Below are positions 34,911 through 44,650 of a DNA stretch of 64,000 nt, in pieces (positions within the stretch are counted from its first letter, which is position 1; every line of letters begins with the position of its first letter). The notes beneath the pieces were generated by a model that was not told the DNA's origin, did no database searches, and worked only from the letters and a program-made list of their open reading frames with translations. Source of the DNA: an uncultured Collinsella sp. GTDB lineage: Bacteria > Actinomycetota > Coriobacteriia > Coriobacteriales > Coriobacteriaceae. The stretch covers positions 1 through 64,000 of the forward strand of contig CAUGJN010000001.1 in the NCBI GenBank assembly GCA_959599635.1, in the 5' to 3' direction. Made by a program: the position numbers and the translations under genes.

Positions 34911-34934
34911 GCCCGGGGCCAAAAGGCCCCGGGC
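34911..34934 (+). terminator. Hairpin after the adhesin gene
   Basis: GCCCGGGGCC, AAAA, GGCCCCGGGC: a 10-bp perfect stem just 13 bases after the stop. No U tract follows. Confidence 0.55.
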
Positions 34935-34976
34935 GGCCGGCGGGAAGCCAGAACATAGCCCCCACCCCCACCCCCA

Positions 34977-35017
34977 GCCGCCACGGAGACGTCTCCCTTC
35001 TCCGTGGCGGCACTTTT
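34977..35017 (+). terminator. Intrinsic terminator downstream of the adhesin
   Basis: GCCGCCACGGAGA and TCTCCGTGGCGGC form a 13-bp perfect stem followed by ACTTTTG. Together with the preceding hairpin it ends the adhesin transcript. Confidence 0.75.
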
Positions 35018-35039
35018 GTGCGCAGGGGAGGAAGGGCCG

Positions 35040-35197
35040 CCACGAAATCGGCCCATCTACTACGTTTATCCCCTTACCCCCAACCATGCCAAAAAACGCG
35101 AAAACAAAACCGCAGGTAGAACGCCTGCGGTTTTGTTCAAAACGAAGGCATGGTCAGGGGTATCGAGTCAAACGTAGTAGATGGGCCGATTTCGTGG
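35040..35197. repeat. Large palindromic element B (158 bp)
   Basis: The outer arms are 28-bp perfect inverted repeats (35040-35067 and 35170-35197, starting CCACGAAATCGGCC). Inside are CCAACCATGCC and GGCATGG arms, then AAAACAAAACCGCAGGT and GCCTGCGGTTTTGTT, giving a nested stem. The inner core is shared with elements A and C, but the outer arms differ, so the family is modular. Confidence 0.85.
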
Positions 35198-35211
35198 TTG
35201 GCGCCGCCAAA

Positions 35212-35247
35212 TGATCCCCCGGGGACGGAGGAAAACGGATCATTTTT
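35212..35247. repeat. Short element with GGACGGAGGAAA core, copy 2
   Basis: TGATCCCCCGG, GGACGGAGGAAA, CGGATCATTTTTGG: the same core and complementary TGATCC/GGATCA ends as the copy at 28146. It lies between palindromic elements B and C. Confidence 0.6.
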
Positions 35248-35292
35248 GGCCCCACGCGGCTGGTGGGTGCGTTCGCGCAGGACCGTTCAAAC

Positions 35293-35444
35293 AAAACTAT
35301 GCCGGTTTACGGGGCTGAGTCACGAGTCCCCAACCATGCCGATATTCGTGAAAATAAAACTGCAGGTAGACGAGCCGTCATTTTGCAGAAAACGCGGGTA
35401 TGGATGGGGGTCCTGAGTTTAGCCCCGTAAACCGGCTTAGTTTT
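35293..35444. repeat. Large palindromic element C (152 bp)
   Basis: The outer arms AAAACTATGCCGGTTTACGG and its near-complement mirror element A. The inner CCAACCATGCC … GGTATGG arms and the AAAATAAAACTGCAGGTAG core match B. The last 60 bases before the response-regulator stop hold nothing else I recognise. Confidence 0.8.
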
Positions 35445-35505
35445 GAAATGGCATTAAATCGATGGCAGCCATTTTGCTATGCCAAAGCGGTCGGCCGTTG
35501 GGTAA

Positions 35506-36135
35506 TTACCCTCGCAGGTAGGCGATGGCGATTTGCGTACGGTTGCGCAGGCCCATTTTGGCCAGGATCGAGCTGATGTGGTTGCGCACCGTGCCTTCTC
35601 CCATATAAGCCGTGGCGGCAATCTCCTTGTTATCGAGGCCGCGGGCGATGAGCTCGGCGACTTCGAACTCGCGGTCGGTCAGACCGGCAAAGGCCGCGGG
35701 CCGGCGAGTCGCACCGGCCTCAGCGTTCGCCCCATCAAAATCGACATCTTCGATCGCCTTGCCCTCGAGCACGCGTTTGCCATCCATGACCTGCGCCAAC
35801 GCTGGCGGAATGGCGGCGACATCGGTCTTGATCAGGTAACCGCGGGCGCCCAGCTTGAGCGCCGACACAATGTACTCGTCATCCGAGAATGTCGTCAGAA
35901 ACACCACGCGTGCCGCGGGGTCGTGCTCAAGGATCTCGCGCGCCGCCGAAAGGCCGTCGCGCCCCGGCATCTGAATGTCGAGCAGCGCGATATCGGGTGC
36001 GAGTTCGGCGTAGAGTGCCACCGCGTCGTTGCCGTCGGCTCCGGTGCCCACTACCTCGATCTGCGTTTGGGCGCCCAGGATAATCTTGAGCGAATCGACC
36101 ACTAGGCGGTCGTCGTCGACAACGATGAGCCTCAT
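35506..36135 (-). CDS. NarL/LuxR-family response regulator
   Basis: A 209-residue regulator. The receiver domain (1-120) has the acidic pocket VVDDD and the phosphoacceptor D53 in LLDIQMPGRDG, with K in LIKTD. The C-terminal LuxR-type helix-turn-helix (about 148-209) has LTDREFEVAELIARGLDNKEIA and GTVRNHISSILAKMGL. Its start overlaps the kinase stop (ATGA), so they form an operon. Divergent from the ABC-2 exporter genes, which it most likely controls, as is common for this arrangement. Confidence 0.93.
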   Translation of the reverse strand: MRLIVVDDDRLVVDSLKIILGAQTQIEVVGTGADGNDAVALYAELAPDIALLDIQMPGRDGLSAAREILEHDPAARVVFLTTFSDDEYIVSALKLGARGYLIKTDVAAIPPALAQVMDGKRVLEGKAIEDVDFDGANAEAGATRRPAAFAGLTDREFEVAELIARGLDNKEIAATAYMGEGTVRNHISSILAKMGLRNRTQIAIAYLRG

Positions 36136-37277
36136 CGGCCCTCATCTCCTTGCTGTTTGGGAACGGTGGCGAACACACGCCAGCCGCCGGCACCGGCGCG
36201 CGGACCGGCGGCGAAGGTGCCGCCAAGCGCCTCGACGCGCTCGCGCATGGAGCCGAGCCCCATGCCTTCTGCGACGTTGCTGCTGCTCGCCGGGGTCGCG
36301 TCCGCGCCATTATCGGTAACGATGAGCTGGTAAAACGACGGATGCTCCATGCACCGCACGGTAACGGCATTGGCATGGGCGTGGCGCATGGCGTTGGAAA
36401 GCGCCTCGCGAAGGACCGCCGCAAAGCAGTTGGCGACATTTGCGGGCGCATGTTCGGTCATAACTTCAAGCTCAATCTGCGGGCCGCCGTCCGAGCGCGC
36501 GCCTTCAACAATGCGTTCGAGCTGCACGGAAAGGTCGACAGCGTTGTCGTTGAGCGCATGGACGCTAGTACGCACAAGTTGGAGCGCCTCGTCAACCGTG
36601 CGTTTGACGTCGGCGAAATCGGCGGCGACGCCGGGCTCGTCGGCGTGGATCACGCGCAGGGCTTCGGCTTGTAGCGAGGCACGCGTGAGCTGGTGTCCGA
36701 CGTTATCGTGGATCTCGCGCGCGATGCGGGCGCGTTCGGCGAGCGTCGCGAGCTCGACTTCGTAGTCCTGGCGGTCGGCAAGATCGCGGTTGCGCGCTTC
36801 GAGCGCGAGGGCTCGTTCCTGCAGCTCGTCGCGGGTACGGCGCATGCGTTCCTGTTCGCGCTCCAGCTGCGCGGTGCGCAGTGACAGCAACGTGGCGGCG
36901 ACCGAAAGAATGGCGGTTAGCAGCAGCGTTCGGGCGGTGAGCGCGCCGCCGCGAAGGTCCGCGACGAGCGCACAGGCAAAGACAGCACCGACACCCAACG
37001 CGATCCAGGCGTGCTCACGGCGCACGCGCCGCGCGATGTCATAGAGGGCGAGAGGCGCAAACGGCATAAACGGCGGCACGAAGACAGCCGCGATGATGTA
37101 AGCGTAGCTCACGGCCTCGCTCGCACGGCGGGCGCGATTTCCCTGTGCGACCTCGGCCAGTGAGGTGGCAATAACGCCCAGGCAAAACGCCGCGACTAAG
37201 CGAGCGTCCACAGCAAGGCCTGTGGCGGCTGCGATGCAGCACGCCAGCACAATCGATTTGTCGAAAAGCCTGTTCAT
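36132..37277 (-). CDS. NarL-type sensor histidine kinase
   Basis: A 381-residue kinase with about five or six N-terminal membrane helices (residues 5-150), a short coiled-coil region (LEREQERMRRTRDELQERALALEAR), the HisKA_3 box RARIAREIHDNVGHQLT with the phosphoaccepting His, and an HATPase domain (DNGADA, GMGLGSMRERV). There is no extracellular sensor domain, so it probably senses at the membrane. I chose ATG 37277 (MNRLFDKSI) because the upstream extension to 37511 overlaps the divergent ABC gene and has chance-like composition. It pairs with the regulator at 35506. Confidence 0.9.
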   Translation of the reverse strand: MNRLFDKSIVLACCIAAATGLAVDARLVAAFCLGVIATSLAEVAQGNRARRASEAVSYAYIIAAVFVPPFMPFAPLALYDIARRVRREHAWIALGVGAVFACALVADLRGGALTARTLLLTAILSVAATLLSLRTAQLEREQERMRRTRDELQERALALEARNRDLADRQDYEVELATLAERARIAREIHDNVGHQLTRASLQAEALRVIHADEPGVAADFADVKRTVDEALQLVRTSVHALNDNAVDLSVQLERIVEGARSDGGPQIELEVMTEHAPANVANCFAAVLREALSNAMRHAHANAVTVRCMEHPSFYQLIVTDNGADATPASSSNVAEGMGLGSMRERVEALGGTFAAGPRAGAGGWRVFATVPKQQGDEGR

Positions 37278-37476
37278 ACGGGTATTGTACGCGATGCCGC
37301 GCGTGGTGGAGGGGCCGCCTGCGCAACCGTGACATTCCTCCCGCGCGGCAAAGCGGGGGCGTCGGCAGGCCGTACGACCAAGACCTCCGCACTCGTGACA
37401 AAGCTCACTGGTGCGCGCCGCCCGCTCCTGCGATGATGCAATCGTACCGGGCCACGACCAACAGAAGGGCCGCCTC

Positions 37477-38415
37477 ATGACAGACATCGTCCACGTCGAA
37501 AACCTCGTCAAGCGCTACGACGATCTTATTGCGCTCGACCACTTTAACCTGAACATCGCCCCCGGCGAGATTTTTGGCCTGCTGGGCCCCAACGGCTCGG
37601 GCAAGACCACGTCCATCAACTGCATCCTGCAGCTGCTCGCCTACGACAAGGGCACCATCGAGCTGTTCGGCGAGCGCATGACGCCCGCCCGCTACGACCT
37701 CAAGCGCCGCATCGGTGTGGTGCCGCAGCAGGTGGCGGTGTTCGACGAGCTCACCGTGCGCGAGAACATCGACTATTTCTGCAGTCTCTACGTCAACGAC
37801 CGCAAGCGCCGCCGCGCGCTGGTGGACGAGGCGATCGACTTTATCGGCCTGGGCGACTTTACCAAGTTCCGCCCCGGCAAGCTCTCGGGCGGCCTGACGC
37901 GTCGTCTCAACATTGCCTGCGGCATCGCGCACAAGCCCGAGCTCATCTTTTTTGACGAACCCACGGTGGCGGTCGACCCGCAAAGCCGCAACGCCATCCT
38001 GGAGGGCATCTGCCGCCTGCGCGACGAGGGCGCCACGGTGGTGTATACCAGCCATTACATGGAGGAAGTCGAGCAGATCTGCAGCCGCATTATGATCATG
38101 GACGGCGGCCGCGTGCTGGCGCAGGGCACTAACGACGAGCTCAAGCGCATGATTCAGATGGGCGAGAAGATTGTAATCGAGGTCGGCGAGGTTCCGAGTG
38201 CGGCGCTCGGTGCCGTCGCAAGCCTGCCGCACGTTCTGGACCTTTCGGCAACGGCGGGACAGCTCACGTTTTCGTGCGAAGCGAGCCCGCACAACCTGAC
38301 GGACATTCTCGATGCGCTGCGCTCGCATGACGTGCCGCTCGGCCGCATCTATTCCGAACCGCCGACCCTCAACGACGTGTTCCTCGAGATCACCGGCCGC
38401 GAGCTGCGCGACTAG
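37477..38415 (+). CDS. ABC transporter ATPase (drug/antibiotic exporter type)
   Basis: A 312-residue ATPase. Walker A is GPNGSGKT (about 37-44), the signature is LSGGLTRRLNIA, and Walker B with switch is ELIFFDEPTVAVDPQ. The last 80 residues form the extra domain seen in DrrA/NatA-type exporters. The start is ATG 37477, with AGAAGGG upstream. Two membrane subunits follow 9 bases later. The cluster is divergent from a NarL two-component system. Confidence 0.93.
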   Translation: MTDIVHVENLVKRYDDLIALDHFNLNIAPGEIFGLLGPNGSGKTTSINCILQLLAYDKGTIELFGERMTPARYDLKRRIGVVPQQVAVFDELTVRENIDYFCSLYVNDRKRRRALVDEAIDFIGLGDFTKFRPGKLSGGLTRRLNIACGIAHKPELIFFDEPTVAVDPQSRNAILEGICRLRDEGATVVYTSHYMEEVEQICSRIMIMDGGRVLAQGTNDELKRMIQMGEKIVIEVGEVPSAALGAVASLPHVLDLSATAGQLTFSCEASPHNLTDILDALRSHDVPLGRIYSEPPTLNDVFLEITGRELRD

Positions 38416-38424
38416 GGGGCGGCC

Positions 38425-39612
38425 ATGTTCAACACCATCATCACCACGGTCAAGACGCTGCTGCGCCGGCCGAGCACGTGGGTCTGGGGCGCTCTCTTTC
38501 CTATCGCGCTTTCCACGATGTTCATGTTTATGTTTGCGAACCTCAGCTCCGACGGCACGGTCGACCCGGTGCCGGTTGCCGTCGTGGCGGACGAGGCCTG
38601 GGATGCCTCGACCTTTAAGGATGTGGCAGCTTCGCTTGCCAAGGCAGGCGACGACCAGCTGCTCGATGTGAGCGAGTACGAAGACTTGGCTGCCGCGCGC
38701 AAAGCGCTCAAGGCCGGCGAGGTCGCGGGCATCTATACGGTTGATGCCGCGGGCACGCCCAGGCTCACGCTGCTATCGAGTTACGACAGCTCGCGCGCCT
38801 CGTCGGTGCTTACCGACCGCAGCATCCTTGAAACGGTGGCAAGCTCGTATACGCAAAATGCCGAGCTCATGTCCCAGATTGCCCAGGACAACCCGGCGGC
38901 GCTCGCCGATCCGGCGGCGGTTGCGCGCGCCCTGTCGCTCGAGGGCGGAACCCGCCGCGTGAGCCTGACTCGTGCCACGCCCGATGGCACGGTCATCTAC
39001 TATTACGCGCTTTTTGGCCTGGTCGCGATGATGTCTGCCGAGTTTGCCGCCTTGAGCGTCGTCGATTTGCAGCCCAATCTGTCCGGCCTCGGCGCGCGCC
39101 GCTGCGTGGGCGGTCTTTCCAAGACGGCGTCGCTGGCCGGCATTTTTGTCGGCTCGTGGCTGGTTTCCTTTGCATCGATGGCGGTTGCGATCGGCTACGT
39201 GCGCCTGGTCGTGGGCGTCGACTTTGGCGGGCGCGAGGGGTTGTGCCTGCTGGGCGGGGCTGCATCCGCGCTTGCCGCCACGGGCCTGGGGCTTTTTGTG
39301 GGCACGCTTCCCGTTAAGGGCGGCAAGGCATCCAAGTCGGGCATCCTCACGGGCTTTGCCACCACGTGCGCCCTGTTCGCCGGCCTCTACGGCGAGCCGG
39401 CGATGGCGCTTGCCGACGACGTCGCCCGCGCTTGTCCGGTCGAGTGCTGGCTCAACCCCGTCAAGCTCATCTGCGACATGTTCAATCGCCTGTATTTCTT
39501 TGAGGACCTGGGGCCCTTCGCTGTTCGCGCCGGCGCGCTCGTCCTGATGGCCCTGGTGTTTGTCGCCGCCGCTACGCTGATCTTTGGAAGGAGCCGCTAT
39601 GAGCACCTTTAA
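38425..39612 (+). CDS. ABC-2 type permease subunit 1
   Basis: A 395-residue membrane protein of the ABC2_membrane_3 type: one N-terminal helix (about 17-36), a large extracytoplasmic domain (about 40-190) and a block of helices to the C-terminus. It pairs with the next permease and the upstream ATPase. Its end overlaps the next start by 14 bases, indicating coupled translation. Confidence 0.88.
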   Translation: MFNTIITTVKTLLRRPSTWVWGALFPIALSTMFMFMFANLSSDGTVDPVPVAVVADEAWDASTFKDVAASLAKAGDDQLLDVSEYEDLAAARKALKAGEVAGIYTVDAAGTPRLTLLSSYDSSRASSVLTDRSILETVASSYTQNAELMSQIAQDNPAALADPAAVARALSLEGGTRRVSLTRATPDGTVIYYYALFGLVAMMSAEFAALSVVDLQPNLSGLGARRCVGGLSKTASLAGIFVGSWLVSFASMAVAIGYVRLVVGVDFGGREGLCLLGGAASALAATGLGLFVGTLPVKGGKASKSGILTGFATTCALFAGLYGEPAMALADDVARACPVECWLNPVKLICDMFNRLYFFEDLGPFAVRAGALVLMALVFVAAATLIFGRSRYEHL

Positions 39613-40804
39613 GACCGCGCTTCGCATGGCGCTGGCGCACCCGTTCTACCTGCTCATCTATACGGTGTTCATCTCGCTCATGGGCGTATTCATCGCGGCT
39701 TCGGTGAGCTGGAACTCGTCGCAGCTTACCGAGTACAAGCCCTACGACACCAACGTGATCGTGGTCGACCGCGACGATAGCGACCTTTCGCGGGCGCTTA
39801 CCAAGCACCTGGGCTCACGCTTTGACCTGGTCACGGGCGTCGGCGACGACACATACGACCTTGCTGACGCGCTCTCCAAGAGCAACAGCGCCAAAGGCAG
39901 CGCCGACTGCGTGTTCTTTATCCCGGAGGGGTTTGAGGACGATCTTGTTGCAGCCGCCCGCGCGGGGGAGTCCCTGCCCAAGCTCGATGTGACCTACGGT
40001 GCCGGCACCATGGCGGCGGCGCTTTCGTCTGCCGAGGCCTCGCGGTGGATCTCGCTCGCGGGCGCTGCGGCCGCACTAGAGCCCGCTGCCTCCAACGGCG
40101 ACGTCGCAAGGGCCGCCGAGCACGCGGCCGCAAAGCGCGCGGAGGTCCAGATCGAGCAGGTCAAGGTCGACTCGACTGCTGCTACCACGCTCGAGTCGTA
40201 CTTCAACTTTGGCGCGTACGCGATCATCTCGTCGGTCATCGTGTCGGTGGGACTGGTGTTCTCGGGCATGAACGAGCCCGAGCGCGTGCGCCGCATGGAT
40301 GCCAGCCCGGTCTCTGAGCGCCAGCGTTCGCTCGCTGTGTTCGCGGCCGCCGCCGTGCTCACCGTCTGCATCTGGCTCGTGTCGAGCATGATGGGCGTCG
40401 TGGGCTTTGCCAGCGCGGTTGCCGAGGTCGGCGTGGGTCGCGTGTGCCTGGCGCTGGCGGCAACGTTTGCCCTGGCGTGCACGCCGCTGGCCGTTGGCTT
40501 TACGCTGTCGAGCCTGGGCGCGCGCGAGGAGCTGCTCAACGGTGTGGGCAACCTGCTCGGCATGCTCATGACGTTTTTGGGCGGCGCCTGGATGCCGCTG
40601 TCGCTCATGGGCTCGGCCGTGCAGACGGTGGCGCACTTTGTGCCGACGTATTGGGTGAACGACGCGATCGGCAAGGCGCTCGCCGCGGACCTGACGTCCA
40701 CCGTGCTGGGCGACATCGCCTGCGATCTGGGCGTCACGGTGCTCTTCGCCGCCGCCATCGCCGCCGTAGGCCTGGCCCTCACCCGCGCCAAATCCCACGC
40801 CTAG
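39599..40804 (+). CDS. ABC-2 type permease subunit 2
   Basis: A 401-residue protein with the same layout as subunit 1 (N-terminal helix, extracytoplasmic domain to about residue 195, C-terminal helices with GGAWMPLSLMGS, the family's loop). ATG 39599 has AAGGAG directly upstream inside the previous gene. The export substrate is not predictable; drug or peptide antibiotic export is likely from the two-component link. Confidence 0.87.
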   Translation: MSTFKTALRMALAHPFYLLIYTVFISLMGVFIAASVSWNSSQLTEYKPYDTNVIVVDRDDSDLSRALTKHLGSRFDLVTGVGDDTYDLADALSKSNSAKGSADCVFFIPEGFEDDLVAAARAGESLPKLDVTYGAGTMAAALSSAEASRWISLAGAAAALEPAASNGDVARAAEHAAAKRAEVQIEQVKVDSTAATTLESYFNFGAYAIISSVIVSVGLVFSGMNEPERVRRMDASPVSERQRSLAVFAAAAVLTVCIWLVSSMMGVVGFASAVAEVGVGRVCLALAATFALACTPLAVGFTLSSLGAREELLNGVGNLLGMLMTFLGGAWMPLSLMGSAVQTVAHFVPTYWVNDAIGKALAADLTSTVLGDIACDLGVTVLFAAAIAAVGLALTRAKSHA

Positions 40805-40814
40805 CTACCTGGTC

Positions 40815-40947
40815 ATCGGGGACAGTCTTTGCCGATTCGCCGGCAGGGCTGGCAGGGATTGTCCCAATATGTCGGCACTTGGGGACCACTCATTGGGGAC
40901 AGACTTAAATGAGTGAAATCGCTCATTTAAGTCTGTCCCCAATGAGT
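40815..40947. repeat. REP-like palindromes, cluster 1 (GGGGACAG family)
   Basis: The first unit has GGGGACAGTCTTTGCC and GGCAGGGATTGTCCC around a GC-rich centre. The second (40888-40947) is a 60-bp near-perfect palindrome with arms ACTCATTGGGGACAGACTT and complement. Short palindromes built from TGGGGACAGWCTT occur in many genomes as REP sequences moved by RAYT-type (IS200-like) transposases. No such transposase is in the window. Confidence 0.8.
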
Positions 40948-41044
40948 AGGTTGGAAAATAGTTCGCGCACGTCGCTTAAAAATAGTTCACCTGGGTTTAC
41001 TATTAGCCTAGAAAAGTGGCAGAAGGCTAACAACGGGGGATAGC

Positions 41045-41758
<714 letters not shown>

Positions 41759-41766
41759 GCGGCGCC

Positions 41767-44433
41767 ATGACACCTCTCGCAAAACGACTCCCGCGCGAGC
41801 TGCGCCGCAATATCGGCAAGTACCTGGGCATCTTTTTGCTTATGTGCGGAAGCATCGCCCTCACGTCGGGCTTTTTGCTCGCGGCGCATTCCATCGGCTG
41901 CCTCATTGACGACATGCGCGATGCGTACACGATCGAGGACGGCCGCGTGACTACCTCCTTCGAGGCCACCAAAGATCAGCTCAAGGCTGCCGAAGACGCG
42001 GCTGAGGACGTCGGCGGCGTTACGTTCTACAAGAACTTCTCTATCGACGCCATCATCAAAAAGGCGGCTGGCGACGACGGCACCAAGCGCACCCTGCGCA
42101 CCTATGCACACCGCACCAAGGTCGATATCGCGTCCTACTGCGAAGGCAGGCAGCCCAAGACGGACGATGAGGTGGCAATCGACCGTGTCTTCGCCACCAA
42201 CAACGACCTCGCCGTGGGCGATAAGGTCGAGCTTGAGGGCCGCACCTACACCATCTGCGGCATCATGACCCAGCCCGATAGCCAGGCGCTGTTCCTCGAC
42301 AATTCGGACTTTACGGTGAACACCATCACGTACGGCGTGGCCGAGGTCACCGACGCCGGCTTTGCCGCGCTTGAGGACGCCGGCGGCGCGCCTGCCTACA
42401 CCTACTCCTTTACCTTTACCGATCGCGATCTCCCCACCGCGGATCGCATCGATGCGGAGCAGGATATGGTCGAGGCGCTGACCGATGCCGATGCGCGCGT
42501 GGACGATCTGATCGATGCCGATTCCAATCAGGGCATTGGCTATGCGCGCGACGACGTGGACGGCGACTCCATGATGTGGATGACGTTGCTCGACATCATC
42601 ATCGTGATCATGGCGTTTGTCTTTGTGGTGCTCACCGACGCCACCATCGAGGAGGAGAGCGCCATTATCGGCACGCTGCTCGCCAGCGGCTATCGCCGTC
42701 GCGAAATCGTGCTGCACTACCTAGCGCTTCCCGCCATCGTAGGCGTGGCCGCGGCGCTACTGGGCACCGCTCTCGGCGTTGCGTTCTTTACCGAGCCCAT
42801 GCGCGGTCTCTACTACGGCTCGTACAGCCTGCCGCCCTTCCAGGTGTACTGGAGCTGGGAGATCTTTGTGAAGTGCGCCGTGGTTCCCGCCGCCGCGCTC
42901 ATCCTCATCACGCTGGTGGGCCTGCTTCGCAAGATGGGCAAGACGCCGTTGCAGTTCCTTCGTCACGAGGCGAGCGGCAAATCGGGCACCAAGCGCGGCC
43001 TGCAGCTGCCGGAGCGCATGGGCTTTGTCTCGCGCTTCCGCCTGCGCGTCTTCCTGCGCAACCTGGGCAACTTCGCCACGCTCTTCGTGGGCATTGCATT
43101 CGCCTCGCTGCTGCTGCTCTTTGGCCTGGCGATTTTGCCCACGATGACGCACTACGCGGACAACCTCGAGACGAGCCTGGTCGCCGAGCATCAGTACACA
43201 CTCAAGGCGCCGCTGGAGCTCGAGGGCACTGCCGAGGAGCGCGAGCAGTGGTCGGCGCTCGAGCGCTTGCAGTCGATTGACGGCGCGCTGCTCTCCGCCG
43301 CCCAGGATGCCGATGACGAGCTTGACGACGCGGCCGATGCGGCGCAGACGGCAGCCGATGCCGCGACCGCATCTCCGTCTGCCGAGAGCCTGACTGCAGC
43401 GCAGGATGCGCTTGCTAAGGTCAAGGACAAGAAGGATGCGCTCTACGCACGCCTCGACGATCTTGCCGATGCCCTCGGCTGCGACCGCGATGAGGCCATC
43501 GACCTGATCGACAAGGCCTCTAAGATCGACACCGACAACGACGACATTCACCCGATCAACACGACCGACAACGGCGCGGGTGCAATCGCGCAGGCCGAGA
43601 AATATGCCGTTTACCAGCTGCAATACGACCGCGGCGATGGTAATGGCGAGGAGACGATTTCCGTCTACGGCATTTCATCTCATTCGCGCTATTGGAAAGA
43701 CCTCAACGTCGGCGACGGGCGCGTCGTCTTTGGCGGCGGTCTGCTCGATAAGTTTGGCTGGAGCGAGGGCCAGAAGGTCGAGCTTCGCGACAAGTACGAG
43801 GCTCGGGATTATTCTCTTGAGTACGCGGGTAAGGACTGCATCTGGGGTTCAAAGTCGGACATGAATATCTATATGAGCATCGATGACTTTAACGAGCTGT
43901 TCGGCAACGACGCCGCCTACTTTAACGGCTATGTGAGCGACGAGAAGCTCGACCTCGATGCTCGTTACTTTGCCGGTGACACCACGCCCGACGACATGCG
44001 CGCCGTGGGTGACCAGTTCATCGGCATGATGAGCAAAATGATCGGCATGATGGTCGGGCTCGCGGTGTTTATCTTCCTGCTGTTTATGTACCTGCTGACC
44101 AAGGCGGTGATCGACCACAGCGCCCGTTCGATCAGCTACATGAAAGTCTTTGGCTATCGCGATAGCGAGATCTCGCATCTGTACATCCGCTCGATCACGC
44201 TGTGCGTGGCGGCGTCGCTCGTGCTGAGCCTGCCGGTCATTATTGGCTCGCTCACGGCCATCTTCCGCTCGATGCTGCTCGCCTACAACGGCAATATCGA
44301 GATCTACGTGCCCGCTTGGTCCATGGCTGCATGCATCGGCATCGGCTTTGCGACCTACCTGGTCGTGGCGCTGCTGCACACGCGCTCTATCAAGCGCGTC
44401 AGCCTGGCCGAAGCCCTCAAGGTGCAGGAGTAG
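41767..44433 (+). CDS. FtsX-type ABC permease
   Basis: An 888-residue permease with two FtsX-type membrane domains: four helices in the first half and four in the second, between them an extracytoplasmic stretch (about residues 450-750). That stretch contains an Ala/Asp/Lys-rich helical region (DDELDDAADAAQTAADAA), probably a coiled coil. The start is ATG 41767, 9 bases after the ATPase stop; longer frames overlap the ATPase. BceB/YknZ-like exporters of this size act in lipoprotein or antimicrobial-peptide handling. Substrate unknown. Confidence 0.9.
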   Translation: MTPLAKRLPRELRRNIGKYLGIFLLMCGSIALTSGFLLAAHSIGCLIDDMRDAYTIEDGRVTTSFEATKDQLKAAEDAAEDVGGVTFYKNFSIDAIIKKAAGDDGTKRTLRTYAHRTKVDIASYCEGRQPKTDDEVAIDRVFATNNDLAVGDKVELEGRTYTICGIMTQPDSQALFLDNSDFTVNTITYGVAEVTDAGFAALEDAGGAPAYTYSFTFTDRDLPTADRIDAEQDMVEALTDADARVDDLIDADSNQGIGYARDDVDGDSMMWMTLLDIIIVIMAFVFVVLTDATIEEESAIIGTLLASGYRRREIVLHYLALPAIVGVAAALLGTALGVAFFTEPMRGLYYGSYSLPPFQVYWSWEIFVKCAVVPAAALILITLVGLLRKMGKTPLQFLRHEASGKSGTKRGLQLPERMGFVSRFRLRVFLRNLGNFATLFVGIAFASLLLLFGLAILPTMTHYADNLETSLVAEHQYTLKAPLELEGTAEEREQWSALERLQSIDGALLSAAQDADDELDDAADAAQTAADAATASPSAESLTAAQDALAKVKDKKDALYARLDDLADALGCDRDEAIDLIDKASKIDTDNDDIHPINTTDNGAGAIAQAEKYAVYQLQYDRGDGNGEETISVYGISSHSRYWKDLNVGDGRVVFGGGLLDKFGWSEGQKVELRDKYEARDYSLEYAGKDCIWGSKSDMNIYMSIDDFNELFGNDAAYFNGYVSDEKLDLDARYFAGDTTPDDMRAVGDQFIGMMSKMIGMMVGLAVFIFLLFMYLLTKAVIDHSARSISYMKVFGYRDSEISHLYIRSITLCVAASLVLSLPVIIGSLTAIFRSMLLAYNGNIEIYVPAWSMAACIGIGFATYLVVALLHTRSIKRVSLAEALKVQE

Positions 44434-44555
44434 TCATTGGGGACGTTCTTAAACGACTAGTCGTTGGGGACAGTCTTTGCCGGATCGCCGGCTCGCCGGC
44501 CGGACTGGCAAGGACTGTCCCTGGCGGCACTCATTTAAGTCTGTCCCCAATGAGT
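44434..44555. repeat. REP-like palindromes, cluster 2
   Basis: Several GGGGAC units: TTGGGGACGTTCTTAAACGA at 44437, then GTTGGGGACAGTCTTTGCC with a GC-rich centre and GGCAAGGACTGTCCC, then an ACTCATTTAAGTCTGTCCCC arm like that in cluster 1. A single related arm follows the NodB-fold gene at 52920-52955. Confidence 0.75.
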
Positions 44556-44650
44556 GCCTAACGACTCGGTGTTGCGCTTGACTTCAACCCCACTTCACCG
44601 GGTACCATCCTCTATGTCTGTAACGCCATATAGACCGAGGGGATATATCT

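Noticed and set aside
31343..35056. Open frame of over 1200 codons on the minus strand, antisense to the adhesin
   Set aside because: It mirrors the periodic codon use of the repetitive adhesin on the plus strand, has no ribosome binding site and shows no domain. It is a shadow frame.
37278..37511. N-terminal extension of the histidine kinase
   Set aside because: It overlaps the divergent ABC ATPase start and has no membrane or sensor character; ATG 37277 directly precedes the first helix.
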